Assembly: GCA_949285905.1 (NCBI GenBank)
Contig: CASDZV010000041.1
Span: 1-64,000 of the forward strand
DNA: 64,000 nucleotides
Source of the DNA: an uncultured Spirochaetales bacterium
GTDB lineage: Bacteria; Spirochaetota; Spirochaetia; Sphaerochaetales; Sphaerochaetaceae
Direction of reading: 5' to 3'
Shown here: piece by piece, positions 48,860-58,346 of the stretch
How the letters are laid out: the number at the start of each line of letters is the position of its first letter
How positions within the stretch are numbered: the stretch's first letter is position 1
Made by a program: the position numbers and the translations under genes
The notes under the pieces: model-generated
What the model saw: the letters and a program-made list of their open reading frames with translations, nothing else
The model's database searches: none
What the model was told of the DNA's origin: nothing

Positions 48860-49873
48860 TTACTTTGTAAATAGCTCATCACCGCCGCTGATGAGATTGT
48901 AAATGCGCTCAAGGTCCTGCTGAGATCTGAATTTGATTGTGATTTTACCTTTGGAAAGAGATCCTTTGATATCACATCTCGCACCAACAGCAGATACAAA
49001 CTTCTCAACCACCTCTGAAATCTCCGGATCTTCTTCCTTGTTCCCTTTTTTCGGAATGAACTTGTGTCCTTTGTTGTATTCTTCAGCAAGTCTTTCAGCT
49101 TCTCGGACTGAAAGATCTCCGTTAATGATTTTATCGCGAAGAAGAAGCTGATCAGAAGGATTGACAAGCGAAAGGATAGCACGCGCATGTCCAGCACTGA
49201 TGTTTCCTGAAATAACATCATCCTTGATAGAATCATTAAGAGATAAAAGACGCACAGAATTAGCAATTGCGGAACGGGATTTGCCGACTTTATCTGCAAC
49301 CTCTTCCTGTGTCATACCGGAACGCTTCATCAGATACTGATATGCAGTAGCTTCTTCAATGGGATTCAGATTTTCTCTCTGGATGTTCTCAATCAGAGAA
49401 ATCTGAATTCTATCCATTTCAGACATTGTCCTGATAATAACAGGAATTTCCTTAAGTCCAACTTCTTTAGCTGCCCTGAAGCGACGTTCTCCAGCAATGA
49501 TAGAGTATTTTCCAGGAACTATCTGCTCAACTATGAGTGGTTGAATGATACCTTGTGACTTAATTGATTCAGCCAATTCTGAAATAGCCTCTGGCGCAAA
49601 AGCCTTCCTAGGCTGATTCGGATTAGGAGATACTGAAGACAAAGGAACATAAACAGCCTTAATACGAGAAGTGTCATCTGATACATTGTCCTCTTTAACA
49701 ATATGAGAGGCTGCTGTCGTCTTCTTCTCCTTTTTCGCATTATTTTCAGGAATAGCAGGCGTATCACCAGTTGTTTTATTAATTATATTATCGACTTGTT
49801 CATCAAGAGAGAAATCCCCACCAAAAAGAGAGCTGATTCCTCTGCCAAGTCCATGCTTTTTATCATTCGACAC
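48860..49873 (-). CDS. parB: Chromosome partitioning protein ParB
   Basis: A 337-residue ParB/Spo0J. It begins with KHGLGRGISSLFGG, has the NPNQPRKAF and GERRFRAAKEVGL CTPase motifs, a helix-turn-helix (MTQEEVADKVGKSRSAIANSVRLL) and the C-terminal dimer domain. It binds parS and slides on DNA to segregate origins. The GTG start (49873) has AGGAGG nine bases upstream and overlaps the parA stop by 11 bp. Two perfect parS sites lie at 51058 and 51175. Confidence 0.95.
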   Translation of the reverse strand: MSNDKKHGLGRGISSLFGGDFSLDEQVDNIINKTTGDTPAIPENNAKKEKKTTAASHIVKEDNVSDDTSRIKAVYVPLSSVSPNPNQPRKAFAPEAISELAESIKSQGIIQPLIVEQIVPGKYSIIAGERRFRAAKEVGLKEIPVIIRTMSEMDRIQISLIENIQRENLNPIEEATAYQYLMKRSGMTQEEVADKVGKSRSAIANSVRLLSLNDSIKDDVISGNISAGHARAILSLVNPSDQLLLRDKIINGDLSVREAERLAEEYNKGHKFIPKKGNKEEDPEISEVVEKFVSAVGARCDIKGSLSKGKITIKFRSQQDLERIYNLISGGDELFTK

Positions 49874-50624
49874 GATCTACAACCTCCTTTGCAAGCTCTG
49901 CAAATGCTTTAGATCCAGCATTTGACTTATCATAATAATTAATAGGCAAACCATGAGAAGGAGCCTCTGAAATCCGCACTGATCTTGGGATTATAGTCTT
50001 GAAAACAAGATCAGGGAAAAACTGAGATATATCCTCTACAACCTGCTGACTAAGTAAAGACCTCTTTGAGAACATTGTAAACAAAATACCAAGTACTTTA
50101 AGCTTAGTATTAAGTCCTTTCTTTACATTATTGATTGTTCGCATAATCAGATTAAGTCCTTCCATAGCCAAATATTCACACTGCAACGGGATAAGAACAT
50201 AATCAGCCCACGCAAGCGCATTCATTGTCTCCAAGCCTAAAGATGGAGGACAATCAAGCAGTATAAAATCAAAATCAGAATCCAATGATTCAAGTACAGT
50301 CTTCAGATAGTATTCACGATTATTTTCATTCACAAGTTCAATAGACAAACTCGCCACATCCAAAGAACCAGGAATCAAATAGAGATTTTTGAAAATTGTA
50401 GTTTGAATTGCAGAAGCTGCAGGGATATCCCCAACAACAACATTATAAATATTAGGTTTTCTCAGATTTCCAGATACTGCACCTGTAAGATTACACTGCG
50501 CATCAAAATCAATAAGCAAAACCTTATAATTCAAATCAGCTAAAGCAGCACCAAGATTAACTGCAGAAGTAGTTTTTCCAACACCACCTTTCTGATTATA
50601 GAAAATAACCTTTTTAGCTTTCAT
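49863..50624 (-). CDS. parA: Chromosome partitioning ATPase ParA
   Basis: A 253-residue ParA/Soj. The deviant Walker A is NQKGGVGKTTSAVNLG; DFDAQCNLTG, DFILLDCPPSLGLETMNAL and LIPLQCEYLAMEGL follow. It moves ParB-bound origins along the nucleoid. The frame is open to 50681, but the family start is the ATG at 50624. It has no ribosome binding site; a -10 TATTGT ends seven bases before it, so a near-leaderless message is likely. Confidence 0.95.
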   Translation of the reverse strand: MKAKKVIFYNQKGGVGKTTSAVNLGAALADLNYKVLLIDFDAQCNLTGAVSGNLRKPNIYNVVVGDIPAASAIQTTIFKNLYLIPGSLDVASLSIELVNENNREYYLKTVLESLDSDFDFILLDCPPSLGLETMNALAWADYVLIPLQCEYLAMEGLNLIMRTINNVKKGLNTKLKVLGILFTMFSKRSLLSQQVVEDISQFFPDLVFKTIIPRSVRISEAPSHGLPINYYDKSNAGSKAFAELAKEVVDRVE

Positions 50625-50631
50625 AGTTTCA

Positions 50632-50660
50632 ACAATACACTGATAACTGTTTCTTGTCAT
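50632..50660 (-). promoter_or_regulatory. Promoter of parA-parB operon
   Basis: Minus strand: -35 ATGACA (50655-50660), 17-bp spacer, -10 TATTGT (50632-50637), seven bases before the parA ATG. Confidence 0.6.
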
Positions 50661-50690
50661 TAATTTTGAACAGCAAAACAAGTTAAAGGA

Positions 50691-50720
50691 TTGACCTCAA
50701 AAGGGCTTTGTCAGTATCTT
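50691..50720 (+). promoter_or_regulatory. Promoter of NifU-like gene
   Basis: -35 TTGACC (50691-50696), 18-bp spacer, -10 TATCTT (50715-50720), upstream of the AAAGGAG ribosome site. Confidence 0.5.
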
Positions 50721-50743
50721 TACAAAAGAAAGGAGATTGTAAA

Positions 50744-51007
50744 ATGAGCGACAAAGAAACACTCGAAAAATCAATCATAGATGCAATTAATCAGATCCGT
50801 CCAGCTCTCCAGAACGACGGAGGGGATATCGAATTTGTAAAATTTGATGAAGAAACAAAAAACGTGCATGTAAAACTTAAAGGAGCTTGTGCAGGCTGTC
50901 CAATGAGCCAGCTTACACTAACCAATGGAGTTCAGAGATATATCCGCGAAACAGTAGATAAAGATATCACCGTTATTAACGACGATCAGATTTCAAGCTA
51001 TTTCTAA
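50744..51007 (+). CDS. NifU C-terminal domain iron-sulfur scaffold protein
   Basis: An 87-residue single NifU C-terminal domain: IRPALQNDGGDIEFVKFDEE and the cluster-binding LKGACAGCPMSQLTLTNGVQRYI (CxxC). It carries or transfers Fe-S clusters to targets; the glycyl radical activase in this window is one protein type that needs such clusters. The ATG at 50744 has AAAGGAG eight bases upstream; the 12 codons open before it are not used. It has its own terminator. Confidence 0.92.
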   Translation: MSDKETLEKSIIDAINQIRPALQNDGGDIEFVKFDEETKNVHVKLKGACAGCPMSQLTLTNGVQRYIRETVDKDITVINDDQISSYF

Positions 51008-51024
51008 TAGGATTTAAAATCCAC

Positions 51025-51055
51025 AGGCAGCAAAAACAATGCTGCCTATTTTTTT
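51025..51055 (+). terminator. Terminator of NifU-like gene
   Basis: Stem AGGCAGC/GCTGCCT followed by ATTTTTTT, 18 bp past the stop. Confidence 0.9.
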
Positions 51056-51057
51056 AC

Positions 51058-51073
51058 TGTTTCACGTGAAACA
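51058..51073. promoter_or_regulatory. parS site
   Basis: TGTTTCACGTGAAACA, a perfect palindrome matching the bacterial parS consensus, close to parAB and oriC. Confidence 0.93.
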
Positions 51074-51174
51074 TTACAAAACAGTTGAAAACCACCAATA
51101 AAATCCAATAACAACCTTTCCTTAAAATCTTTCAACGATTTGCTTGATTGTATTTTGGTTACCACATTGCATAT

Positions 51175-51190
51175 TGTTTCACGTGAAACA
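51175..51190. promoter_or_regulatory. parS site
   Basis: A second perfect TGTTTCACGTGAAACA, 117 bp from the first. Confidence 0.93.
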
Positions 51191-51858
51191 CAGCGCTTAG
51201 TAATCATGATCTTTTCTTTGTTCTCTTTTTCAGCTGATTTTACATACCATATGGCAAGTAAAATATCATCTCTGGACAGCAACAAAGGTTGAATATTCAA
51301 TTTTTATTAATGACAATTTTCTCTATATTGATATCATCATAATCAGGAAAGTTTAGTGTTTTTTGATTACCCTGTGTTTTCTTTGATTCAAAAAGAAAAC
51401 GGACGATATCAGGGTAATAAAACATCAAATAGAAGCTTGATTTGGGGATTTCTATAATACTAATACTATTTATAGAAACAGATTAATTTGCAGAATCTGA
51501 ATGTAATACCCTATTTGATATGGTGATATATTTTGATTTTTCAATTCTGATAGCGTATTTATGTTTCTATCTCATTATAACAACTATAGTAATTACCGAC
51601 ATATACAGAATCTTTACAAGATTGCCGTTTGTTTGAAATGAACTCTATTTTGAGTATTGGAACAAGAAGTTACCTTTGATGTTTGTTATTCTTTGCTTAG
51701 GCTATGATCTTTCGAAACTATTTCATCAATTTCCTAAACAACTATTATCATTGTCAAAATCCGGGCGGGCTGCTGTTAATCAACCTTGTTATAGAATGCC
51801 ATTGGTAGGCCGGAAACTATAAGCTTCATTGCCGACTGTTAATATATTATATCTTTTG
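51191..51858. other. Gene-free A+T-rich stretch beside parS
   Basis: No convincing gene. A TTG-started 84-codon frame on the minus strand (51046-51300) crosses both parS sites and is probably chance. The stretch contains a nested inverted repeat at 51366-51418 and a second one (TTTCTATA/TATAGAAA) at 51449-51478. A more G+C-rich patch at about 51765-51835 has no match I recognise. Small RNA genes are possible. Confidence 0.6.
51366..51418. repeat. Nested inverted repeat near parS
   Basis: Outer arms ATTACCCTG (51366-51374) and CAGGGTAAT (51410-51418); inner arms GTTTTCTTT (51376-51384) and AAAGAAAAC (51392-51400). All bases in both arms pair. It could be a small RNA, a cruciform or the binding site of a dimer. 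Confidence 0.55.
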
Positions 51859-51896
51859 AAAAAAGGCTGTTGAAAGCTCTCACTAACAACAGCCCT
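51859..51896 (-). terminator. Terminator of gyrA
   Basis: Minus strand stem GGCTGTTG/CAACAGCC followed by six T, just past the gyrA stop. Confidence 0.9.
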
Positions 51897-51901
51897 GTAG
51901 A

Positions 51902-54421
51902 TTATTCCTGATCAGAAGGTTCGGTCTCAGGCGTATTTTCTTCTGTTACGGCTTCTGGTATCTGAATCTCTTCGTCTTCTTCACTTTCCTCCTGATAACC
52001 TGTTACCGCGATTGCATTAACAGAATCATCCTTTTTCTTGAATGAAGCTACACGAACACCCATTGCTGCTCTGCCTTGAATCGAGATGTCTTTTGCATGA
52101 ACTCTGATTGTCTGTCCCTTCAGTGTCACAAATACGACATCGTCATCATCTCCAACAGAGACAGCGCCAACAAGACAGGATTCTTCAACAGTGTAAATCT
52201 TCTGTCCCATTGTACCTCTGCCATGAGCCATGAACTGGTCAAACCTTACCTGTTTGCCCTTTCCTTTTTCCGTAACCATAAGAATACGGCGTGCATCATC
52301 AACAGCTACAACTCCTACAACTTCATTATCTCCCAGAAGTCTTATACCTCTGACGCCATGAGTTGCTCTGCCCATCGTTCTGACATCTTCAGAATGGATT
52401 CTGAGTCCCTTGCCATTCTTTGTCACAATCATAGCATCTTCACCATCCTTGATGAAAATGGACTGTACAAGCTCATCTCCCTCATCAAGAATTATGGCTT
52501 TTACTCCTCGTGCTTTTGCATTGATGAAGTCATTAAGTCTTACCTTCTTAGCAACACCGAGGCGAGTGACCATCAGAAGATATGTATCGTCCTGGAAAGA
52601 GGGGAATGTGACAATAGATGTAACCTTCTCATTATTCTCAATCTGCAGGAAGTTCTTGATATTAGAACCCTTTGTTGTCTTTGCTCCCTCTGGTATCTCA
52701 AAAGCCTTGCTGTAATAAGCCTTGCCGAAGTTCGTTACGAACATGATGATATCATGAGAAGAACAGACAAAGAGATGATCGACAAAATCTCCATCTACAA
52801 GCTTAGCTCCGATGGTACCCTTGCCGCCACGTCCCTGAGCCTTATATTCAGTGGTGCTGAGTCTCTTTGCGAAGCCTTTTCTGGAAATGCTGATGACTAC
52901 ATCTTCTTTCTTAATGAAATCTTCAGGGGAGGAATCATTAAGCTCCTGCTCGACAATCTCTGTTCTGCGCCTGTCACCATATGAAGTGCCAATTGCCCTT
53001 ATCTCATCTTTCACTACACCAAGAATCTTATTTCTATCAGAGAGCAGATCCTTGTAATATGCGATCTTAGCTTCAAGATCTGACAGTTCATCAAGAATCT
53101 TTTCAGTCTCAAGATGAGAAAGCCTTCCAAGTTTCATATCAATGATGGCATCTGCCTGGATTTTATCCAGTCCGAACGCTTTCTGAAGCTCAAGAGAAGC
53201 CACGCTATTATCCTGGCTTTCCTTGATAATCCTTATAACTTCATCGATATTCTCAAGACCTATCTTCAATCCAAGAAGAATATGAGCTCTTTCCTCAGCT
53301 TTCTTAAGATCATACCTGGTGCGTCTCTCAATGACCTCTTCACGGTGATCAACATAGATCTGCACCATGTCTTTCAAGGTCATAAGCTTTGGCCTGCCCT
53401 GGTAAATTGCAAGGTTATAGGCATTGAAATTACTCTGCAATGCGGTGCGGCTGAAAAGCATATTAAGTACAATCTTAGGCACTGCACCCTGCTTGAGTTC
53501 AATTACAACCCTTATACCATCACGGCCAGATTCATCACGTACAGATGCGATGTTTGGAATCACACCATCCTTTCTGAGATCATCGATTTTCTTTACAAGC
53601 TCTGCCTTATTCACCTGATAGGGAAGTTCTGTGAAGATTATCGCATCGTGACCCTTATCATTTTCCTCAATCTCGTAGCGTGAACGGATGACTATCTTGC
53701 CTTTACCTGTTGTATAGGCATCCATAATCCCTTTCTTTCCGCATATGATGCCGTATGAAGGAAAATCAGGTCCCTTTATGTAATTCATCAGCTCTGCAAT
53801 TGTAATATCCGGGTTATCGATATAAGCGCAGATACCATCAACAACTTCCATAAGATTGTGCGGTGCAAGATTTGTCGCCATACCGACAGCGATACCTGAA
53901 GATCCATTTGTAAGAAGGAAGGGAAAAGCTGCAGGAAGTACAGATGGTTCCTCTGTCGATCCATCATAGTTTGGAGTGAAATCGACAGTATCCTTCTGTA
54001 TATCAGTGAGCATTTCCTCACCGATTTTACTCATCCTGGCCTCTGTGTATCTCATAGCAGCAGGAGGATCACCATCAATTGAACCAAAGTTACCCTGAGG
54101 TGCTACTACAGGATATCTAAGGGAGAAATCCTGTCCGAGGCGGACAAGTGCGTCATAAACAGATGCATCTCCGTGCGGATGATACTTACCGAGAACATCT
54201 CCTACAATACGGGCACACTTCTTATTAGGGGAATTGTATCTGATTCCCAATTCCCACATGTCATAAAGAATTCTTCTATGTACAGGTTTCAGACCATCCC
54301 TGGCATCTGGAAGGGCACGGCTGATGATTACTGACATTGCATAATTTATATAGCTGGTTTTCATCTCCTCGGAGATGTCAGCCTGCACAATACGTGGATT
54401 AAGTTCCTGATTATCTTCCAT
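51902..54421 (-). CDS. gyrA: DNA gyrase subunit A
   Basis: An 839-residue type II topoisomerase subunit. The breakage-reunion domain has [26 protein letters not shown] and the catalytic tyrosine in AMRYTEARM. The C-terminal wrapping domain includes the GyrA-box-like [13 protein letters not shown], and the tail is acidic ([29 protein letters not shown]). In the quinolone-resistance region the sequence reads [17 protein letters not shown], that is, Ala and Tyr/Asp around the usual Ser83/Asp87 positions. It starts eight bases after the gyrB stop with GAGGTG. Confidence 0.96.
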   Translation of the reverse strand: MEDNQELNPRIVQADISEEMKTSYINYAMSVIISRALPDARDGLKPVHRRILYDMWELGIRYNSPNKKCARIVGDVLGKYHPHGDASVYDALVRLGQDFSLRYPVVAPQGNFGSIDGDPPAAMRYTEARMSKIGEEMLTDIQKDTVDFTPNYDGSTEEPSVLPAAFPFLLTNGSSGIAVGMATNLAPHNLMEVVDGICAYIDNPDITIAELMNYIKGPDFPSYGIICGKKGIMDAYTTGKGKIVIRSRYEIEENDKGHDAIIFTELPYQVNKAELVKKIDDLRKDGVIPNIASVRDESGRDGIRVVIELKQGAVPKIVLNMLFSRTALQSNFNAYNLAIYQGRPKLMTLKDMVQIYVDHREEVIERRTRYDLKKAEERAHILLGLKIGLENIDEVIRIIKESQDNSVASLELQKAFGLDKIQADAIIDMKLGRLSHLETEKILDELSDLEAKIAYYKDLLSDRNKILGVVKDEIRAIGTSYGDRRRTEIVEQELNDSSPEDFIKKEDVVISISRKGFAKRLSTTEYKAQGRGGKGTIGAKLVDGDFVDHLFVCSSHDIIMFVTNFGKAYYSKAFEIPEGAKTTKGSNIKNFLQIENNEKVTSIVTFPSFQDDTYLLMVTRLGVAKKVRLNDFINAKARGVKAIILDEGDELVQSIFIKDGEDAMIVTKNGKGLRIHSEDVRTMGRATHGVRGIRLLGDNEVVGVVAVDDARRILMVTEKGKGKQVRFDQFMAHGRGTMGQKIYTVEESCLVGAVSVGDDDDVVFVTLKGQTIRVHAKDISIQGRAAMGVRVASFKKKDDSVNAIAVTGYQEESEEDEEIQIPEAVTEENTPETEPSDQE

Positions 54422-54429
54422 ACCACACC

Positions 54430-56475
54430 TCAGATATCAAGCGTCCTGACAAACGTCGCATTCTGTTCGATGAATTCTCTTCTCGGCTCAACATCTTCGC
54501 CCATAAGCATAGAGAATACCCTGTCTGCCTGCTCTGCATCCGCAAGATGAACCTTTCCGATCATTCTCGTTTCAGGATTCATCGTCGTCTCCCAAAGCTG
54601 TTCAGGATTCATCTCACCAAGACCTTTATAACGCTGAATAGCAATCTTGGATTCGTCAATTCCTGGTGCATACTCATCAAGAATCTTCTTCTTATCTACC
54701 TCGTCATATGCATAGAAGTCCTTTTTATTGATAGTGATCTTATAAAGAGGAGGCATGGCAAAATAGATATATCCAGCTTCAATAAGAGGTCTCATATAAC
54801 GGAAGAAGAAGGTAAGGAGCAGCGTCCTGATATGTGAACCATCAACATCAGCATCTGCCATGATTATGATCTTATGATATCGTGCTTTTGTGATATCAAA
54901 AGTCTTTTCCTCATTCTTCTTGCCGCTCTCATCATCTTCATCATCGAAATCACGGCCTGTATCGTTGTATCGTGTGATTCCAGCACCGATTGTCTGGATG
55001 ACAGGTTCAAGCTTATCGTTATTGAGGACCTTTGCTTCCTGCGCTTTTTCTACATTGAGCATCTTGCCCCAGAGAGGAAGAATAGCCTGAAAACGGCTGT
55101 CTCTTCCCTGTTTTGCCGAACCGCCAGCACTATCGCCCTCGACTATGAAAACCTCGCAGCGGGCAGGATCGCGTTCGGTGCAATCAGCAAGTTTTCCAGG
55201 AAGGCCGCCTCCTTCTGATTTCTTTCTGATATTCTCTCTAGCTTTTCTTGCAGCAACACGCCCAAGAGCAGCGCTTGTAACTTTATCAAGAAGACGATCG
55301 ATTGAATCAGGGAATTCATCAAAATAATTAGTCAGATTCTCATAAACAAGAGAATCAACAATACCTTTGACATTTGAGTTTCCCAGCTTCATCTTTGTCT
55401 GACCCTCAAACTGAGGATTAGGTATCTTTACGGAAATAACAGCTGTCAGACCTTCGGAAATATCTGAAGATTCAAGACTGTCAGGATACTTCTTCATATA
55501 CTTCACGCTCTTCTTGAGCTGGTTATTAAGGCATCGTGACAAAGCTGCTCTGAAACCAGAGAGATGAGTACCTCCCTCGCGAGTGTTGATATTATTTACA
55601 AAAGTATATATCTTCTCATCGTATTTATCGTTGTACTGTAGAGATACTTCAACAGAAACATCATCTTTCTGACATTCGAATGAGATAGGATCAAAGAGTA
55701 CTGTCTTATATTCGTTAAGGTACTTAACAAATGATGAAAGACCTCCTTCCGCATGGAATTTCTCACTCTTCTCTGGATCTGTACGTCTATCAGTAATTGT
55801 GATTGTAATTCCCTTATTGAGATATGAAAGCTCTTTGAAACGAGCTGAGAGTGTATCATAATTGAATGAATTAGGCTCCATAATCTCAAAATCTGGGGTA
55901 AATCTTACGATAGTACCTGTTCTATCAGTATCTCCGATAATAGCAACATCACTTTCCGGAATACCCTGATGATAAACCTGTCTGTAAATGTGTGGTGCGC
56001 GATGTACAGTCACTTCCATCCAGGAAGAAAGTGCATTTACACATGATACACCTACACCATGAAGACCACCTGACACTTTATATGCATTGTGATCGAATTT
56101 ACCACCTGCATGAAGCTGAGTGAGAACAACTTCAAGAGAGCTCTTTCCTTCCTCAGGATGAATATCTACAGGGATACCTCTTCCATTATCCTCGACTGTA
56201 CATATCTCACCATTCTCACCATCTTCAAGATACACTTTGATATCATTGCAGTATCCAGCCATTGCCTCATCTATAGAGTTATCAACAACTTCATAGACAA
56301 GGTGATGCAGACCATCAATACCTGTTGATCCAATATACATACCAGGTCTCAGACGAACTGCTTCAAGACCTTTCAGGACTGTTATACCGCTTGAATTGTA
56401 ATCTTCACTGGCCTTGATTTCTGCTTCAAGTTCAGCTTGGTCGTGACCTGCTATCTTTAGTTCTTCGTTGTCCAT
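54430..56475 (-). CDS. gyrB: DNA gyrase subunit B
   Basis: A 681-residue ATPase subunit. The GHKL ATP site is in [33 protein letters not shown] and [15 protein letters not shown]; the Toprim domain has [17 protein letters not shown] and [20 protein letters not shown]. It supercoils DNA with GyrA. The ATG at 56475 has AAGGA five bases upstream; 22 more codons are open but lack a site. It is divergent from dnaA. Confidence 0.96.
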   Translation of the reverse strand: MDNEELKIAGHDQAELEAEIKASEDYNSSGITVLKGLEAVRLRPGMYIGSTGIDGLHHLVYEVVDNSIDEAMAGYCNDIKVYLEDGENGEICTVEDNGRGIPVDIHPEEGKSSLEVVLTQLHAGGKFDHNAYKVSGGLHGVGVSCVNALSSWMEVTVHRAPHIYRQVYHQGIPESDVAIIGDTDRTGTIVRFTPDFEIMEPNSFNYDTLSARFKELSYLNKGITITITDRRTDPEKSEKFHAEGGLSSFVKYLNEYKTVLFDPISFECQKDDVSVEVSLQYNDKYDEKIYTFVNNINTREGGTHLSGFRAALSRCLNNQLKKSVKYMKKYPDSLESSDISEGLTAVISVKIPNPQFEGQTKMKLGNSNVKGIVDSLVYENLTNYFDEFPDSIDRLLDKVTSAALGRVAARKARENIRKKSEGGGLPGKLADCTERDPARCEVFIVEGDSAGGSAKQGRDSRFQAILPLWGKMLNVEKAQEAKVLNNDKLEPVIQTIGAGITRYNDTGRDFDDEDDESGKKNEEKTFDITKARYHKIIIMADADVDGSHIRTLLLTFFFRYMRPLIEAGYIYFAMPPLYKITINKKDFYAYDEVDKKKILDEYAPGIDESKIAIQRYKGLGEMNPEQLWETTMNPETRMIGKVHLADAEQADRVFSMLMGEDVEPRREFIEQNATFVRTLDI

Positions 56476-56570
56476 TGTAATCCTTCCAGTCTGATTCAGA
56501 TATCCGTGGCTGAGACCGTATCGAGCAGGTTGGATAGTCATAGCCGTGTTCGGATTTTCAGTACTGATTG

Positions 56571-56599
56571 AGTATACAGCTTTAAGGTTTTAGATTCAA
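56571..56599 (-). promoter_or_regulatory. Promoter of gyrB-gyrA
   Basis: Minus strand: -35 TTGAAT (56594-56599), 17-bp spacer, -10 TATACT (56571-56576). Confidence 0.6.
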
Positions 56600-56675
56600 G
56601 TAGACTAATACATATATATTTCTTTATAATTAATTAAGTTAAATACCCAATATCCATATCTGTTCCTATTTCTTC

Positions 56676-56704
56676 TTTACGGGTGCAAAACCCTTTGATA
56701 TAAT
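56676..56704 (+). promoter_or_regulatory. Promoter of dnaA
   Basis: -35 TTTACG (56676-56681), 17-bp spacer, -10 TATAAT (56699-56704), ending nine bases before the ATG. This predicts a leader of only two or three bases. No DnaA box is seen here. Confidence 0.6.
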
Positions 56705-56713
56705 CACCGCGAT

Positions 56714-58060
56714 ATGGAAAATCTTAACGTTATATGGCAGCAAGCATCGGAACATCTTGAAGAAACACTGCCCGAATCAAAAAAGCAATGGATAAAGAGA
56801 ATATGCTTCGAAAGAGAGGAAGAAGGAAAGATGATTCTTTCCCTTTCATCTAACTTCTACAAGGAAACTACTGAAAAGAACTGCAAAGCAGATATAGAGA
56901 ATATTGTTGCCGAAATAGCAGGACATGATGTACCTATAGTATTTGTTGTCAATACTTCAAGAAAAACAGCCCAGAAGACAGTTCATAAAGAGATAAAGAA
57001 AGAAAAAACAGAGCCTGTTTCACGTAATACAACACTTAACAAACAATACTCTTTTGATAACTTCATCTCAGGAGACAACAGCAGTTTTGCTTTCAATGCA
57101 TGCAAAGTCATTGCACAGAATCCAGGAACATCATTCAATCCATGTCTGATATATGGTGGAGTGGGTCTTGGAAAGACACATCTGCTCGAATCAATAGGAA
57201 ACTACATTGACGAGCATAATCCGAAGATGAAAATCATATACACAACAGCTGAAAGTTTTACAAATGAATTCATAGATTCTCTTTTATCAAAGGAAAAAAT
57301 ATCATCATTCAAGTCAAAATACAGAAATGTTGATGTCCTACTTATTGATGATATCCATTTTCTTCAGAAAAAGGATTCAACACAGGAGGAACTCTTCCAT
57401 ACATTCAATGAACTTTATGACAATCATAAGCAGATAGTCCTTACCTGTGACCGCCCGATTACAGAACTGACAGATATCACAGATAGACTTAAAACAAGAT
57501 TCAGAAAAGGATTGAATGTAGATCTTCAGCCACCTGCATATGAGACAAGAATGGCTATTGCAATGCAGAAATGCAGAGATAAAGGTTATCAGATAGATCA
57601 GAAAGTGCTGGAATATATCTGCCAGAATGTAAATACGAATGTCAGGGATCTTGAAGGCGCACTCACAACGCTCAGCTCTTTTGCAACACTTGTTGGAAAG
57701 CCTGTCACTCTTGACATAGCAAAAGAGCAGCTTAAGAACTTCATTGTAACACCTGCTATCAAAAACAGCGATATCACAATTGATATGATCATTCACAGTA
57801 CAGCTTCATATTTCAATGTGAAAGAATATGATATAAGAGGAAAAAGCAGAAATAAGAACATTACACTGGCAAGACATATATCAATATACCTTGCTTCTGA
57901 ACTTACATCATACTCCCTTTCAGAAATAGGCAAGATGATGAATGGAAAAGATCATACTACAATCATGTATTCAGTCGAGAAAATCAAATCAATATATGAC
58001 ACAGATGACTCAGTAAGACAGGCTATTAACTCGATAAAGGAAGAGCTTCTCAATACATGA
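56714..58060 (+). CDS. dnaA: Replication initiator DnaA
   Basis: A 448-residue initiator. Domain I is MENLNVIWQQASEHLEETLPESKKQWI. The AAA+ domain has GGVGLGKTHLLESIGNY and VDVLLIDDIHFLQ. The C-terminal DNA-binding domain has LARHISIYLASELTSYSLSEIGKMMNGKDHTTIMYSVEKI (the GxxDHTT signature). It melts oriC, which lies immediately downstream. A 14/16 match to parS occurs inside the gene at 57016-57031. Confidence 0.97.
   Translation: MENLNVIWQQASEHLEETLPESKKQWIKRICFEREEEGKMILSLSSNFYKETTEKNCKADIENIVAEIAGHDVPIVFVVNTSRKTAQKTVHKEIKKEKTEPVSRNTTLNKQYSFDNFISGDNSSFAFNACKVIAQNPGTSFNPCLIYGGVGLGKTHLLESIGNYIDEHNPKMKIIYTTAESFTNEFIDSLLSKEKISSFKSKYRNVDVLLIDDIHFLQKKDSTQEELFHTFNELYDNHKQIVLTCDRPITELTDITDRLKTRFRKGLNVDLQPPAYETRMAIAMQKCRDKGYQIDQKVLEYICQNVNTNVRDLEGALTTLSSFATLVGKPVTLDIAKEQLKNFIVTPAIKNSDITIDMIIHSTASYFNVKEYDIRGKSRNKNITLARHISIYLASELTSYSLSEIGKMMNGKDHTTIMYSVEKIKSIYDTDDSVRQAINSIKEELLNT
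57016..57031. promoter_or_regulatory. Degenerate parS-like site in dnaA
   Basis: TGTTTCACGTAATACA differs from the two perfect parS sites at two positions. It lies inside dnaA coding sequence, so it may be a weak ParB site or chance. Confidence 0.3.
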
Positions 58061-58139
58061 GTTTTCCACAATCGGTGGAAAAACCCTGTGGAAAAGGTGT
58101 GGATAAGATGTTGAAATCATCTGGAAAAGATGTGAAATA

Positions 58140-58172
58140 AAAACGGGTTTTCCACAGCCCGTTTTGTTTTTT
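58140..58172 (+). terminator. dnaA terminator with a DnaA box as its loop
   Basis: Stem AAAACGGG (58140-58147) and CCCGTTTT (58158-58165), then GTTTTTT. The ten loop bases TTTTCCACAG contain a whole DnaA box. Confidence 0.85.
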
Positions 58173-58286
58173 CTATCACCATGTGGAAAACTGTGGATAA
58201 CAAAAGATGTTTTCCACATATTTATCCACAGTTTAATTATTTTAAATATAATTAGATAAATATAGTTTTCCACAATTTCACAGCTC

Positions 58287-58301
58287 TTACTATTATTACT
58301 A
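58287..58301 (+). promoter_or_regulatory. DnaA-trio unwinding element
   Basis: TTA CTA TTA TTA CTA, that is 3'-AAT GAT AAT AAT GAT-5' on the lower strand, begins 12 bases after the last DnaA box (58266-58274). Tandem 3'-(G/A)AT-5' units next to a box are the known site where DnaA loads onto single-stranded DNA. Confidence 0.7.
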
Positions 58302-58346
58302 CATTCATTTTATGATATATTAATAAACAATAAAGGAGTCACTTTT

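Larger units (their letters stand above)
58062..58301. other. oriC: Chromosomal origin oriC
   Basis: Between dnaA and dnaN there are nine 9-mers of the DnaA-box type. Perfect TTATCCACA boxes are at 58222-58230 (plus), 58098-58106 and 58192-58200 (minus). TTTTCCACA boxes are at 58062-58070, 58148-58156, 58210-58218 and 58266-58274 (plus), and 58087-58095 and 58182-58190 (minus). An A+T-rich stretch (58231-58264) and a DnaA-trio tract (58287-58301) follow toward dnaN. This is the standard position and design of a bacterial origin. Confidence 0.93.

Noticed and set aside
51046-51300. 84-codon minus-strand frame across both parS sites
   Set aside because: It starts with TTG, has no ribosome site, and its repeated VSRET segments come from the two parS palindromes rather than from a protein.
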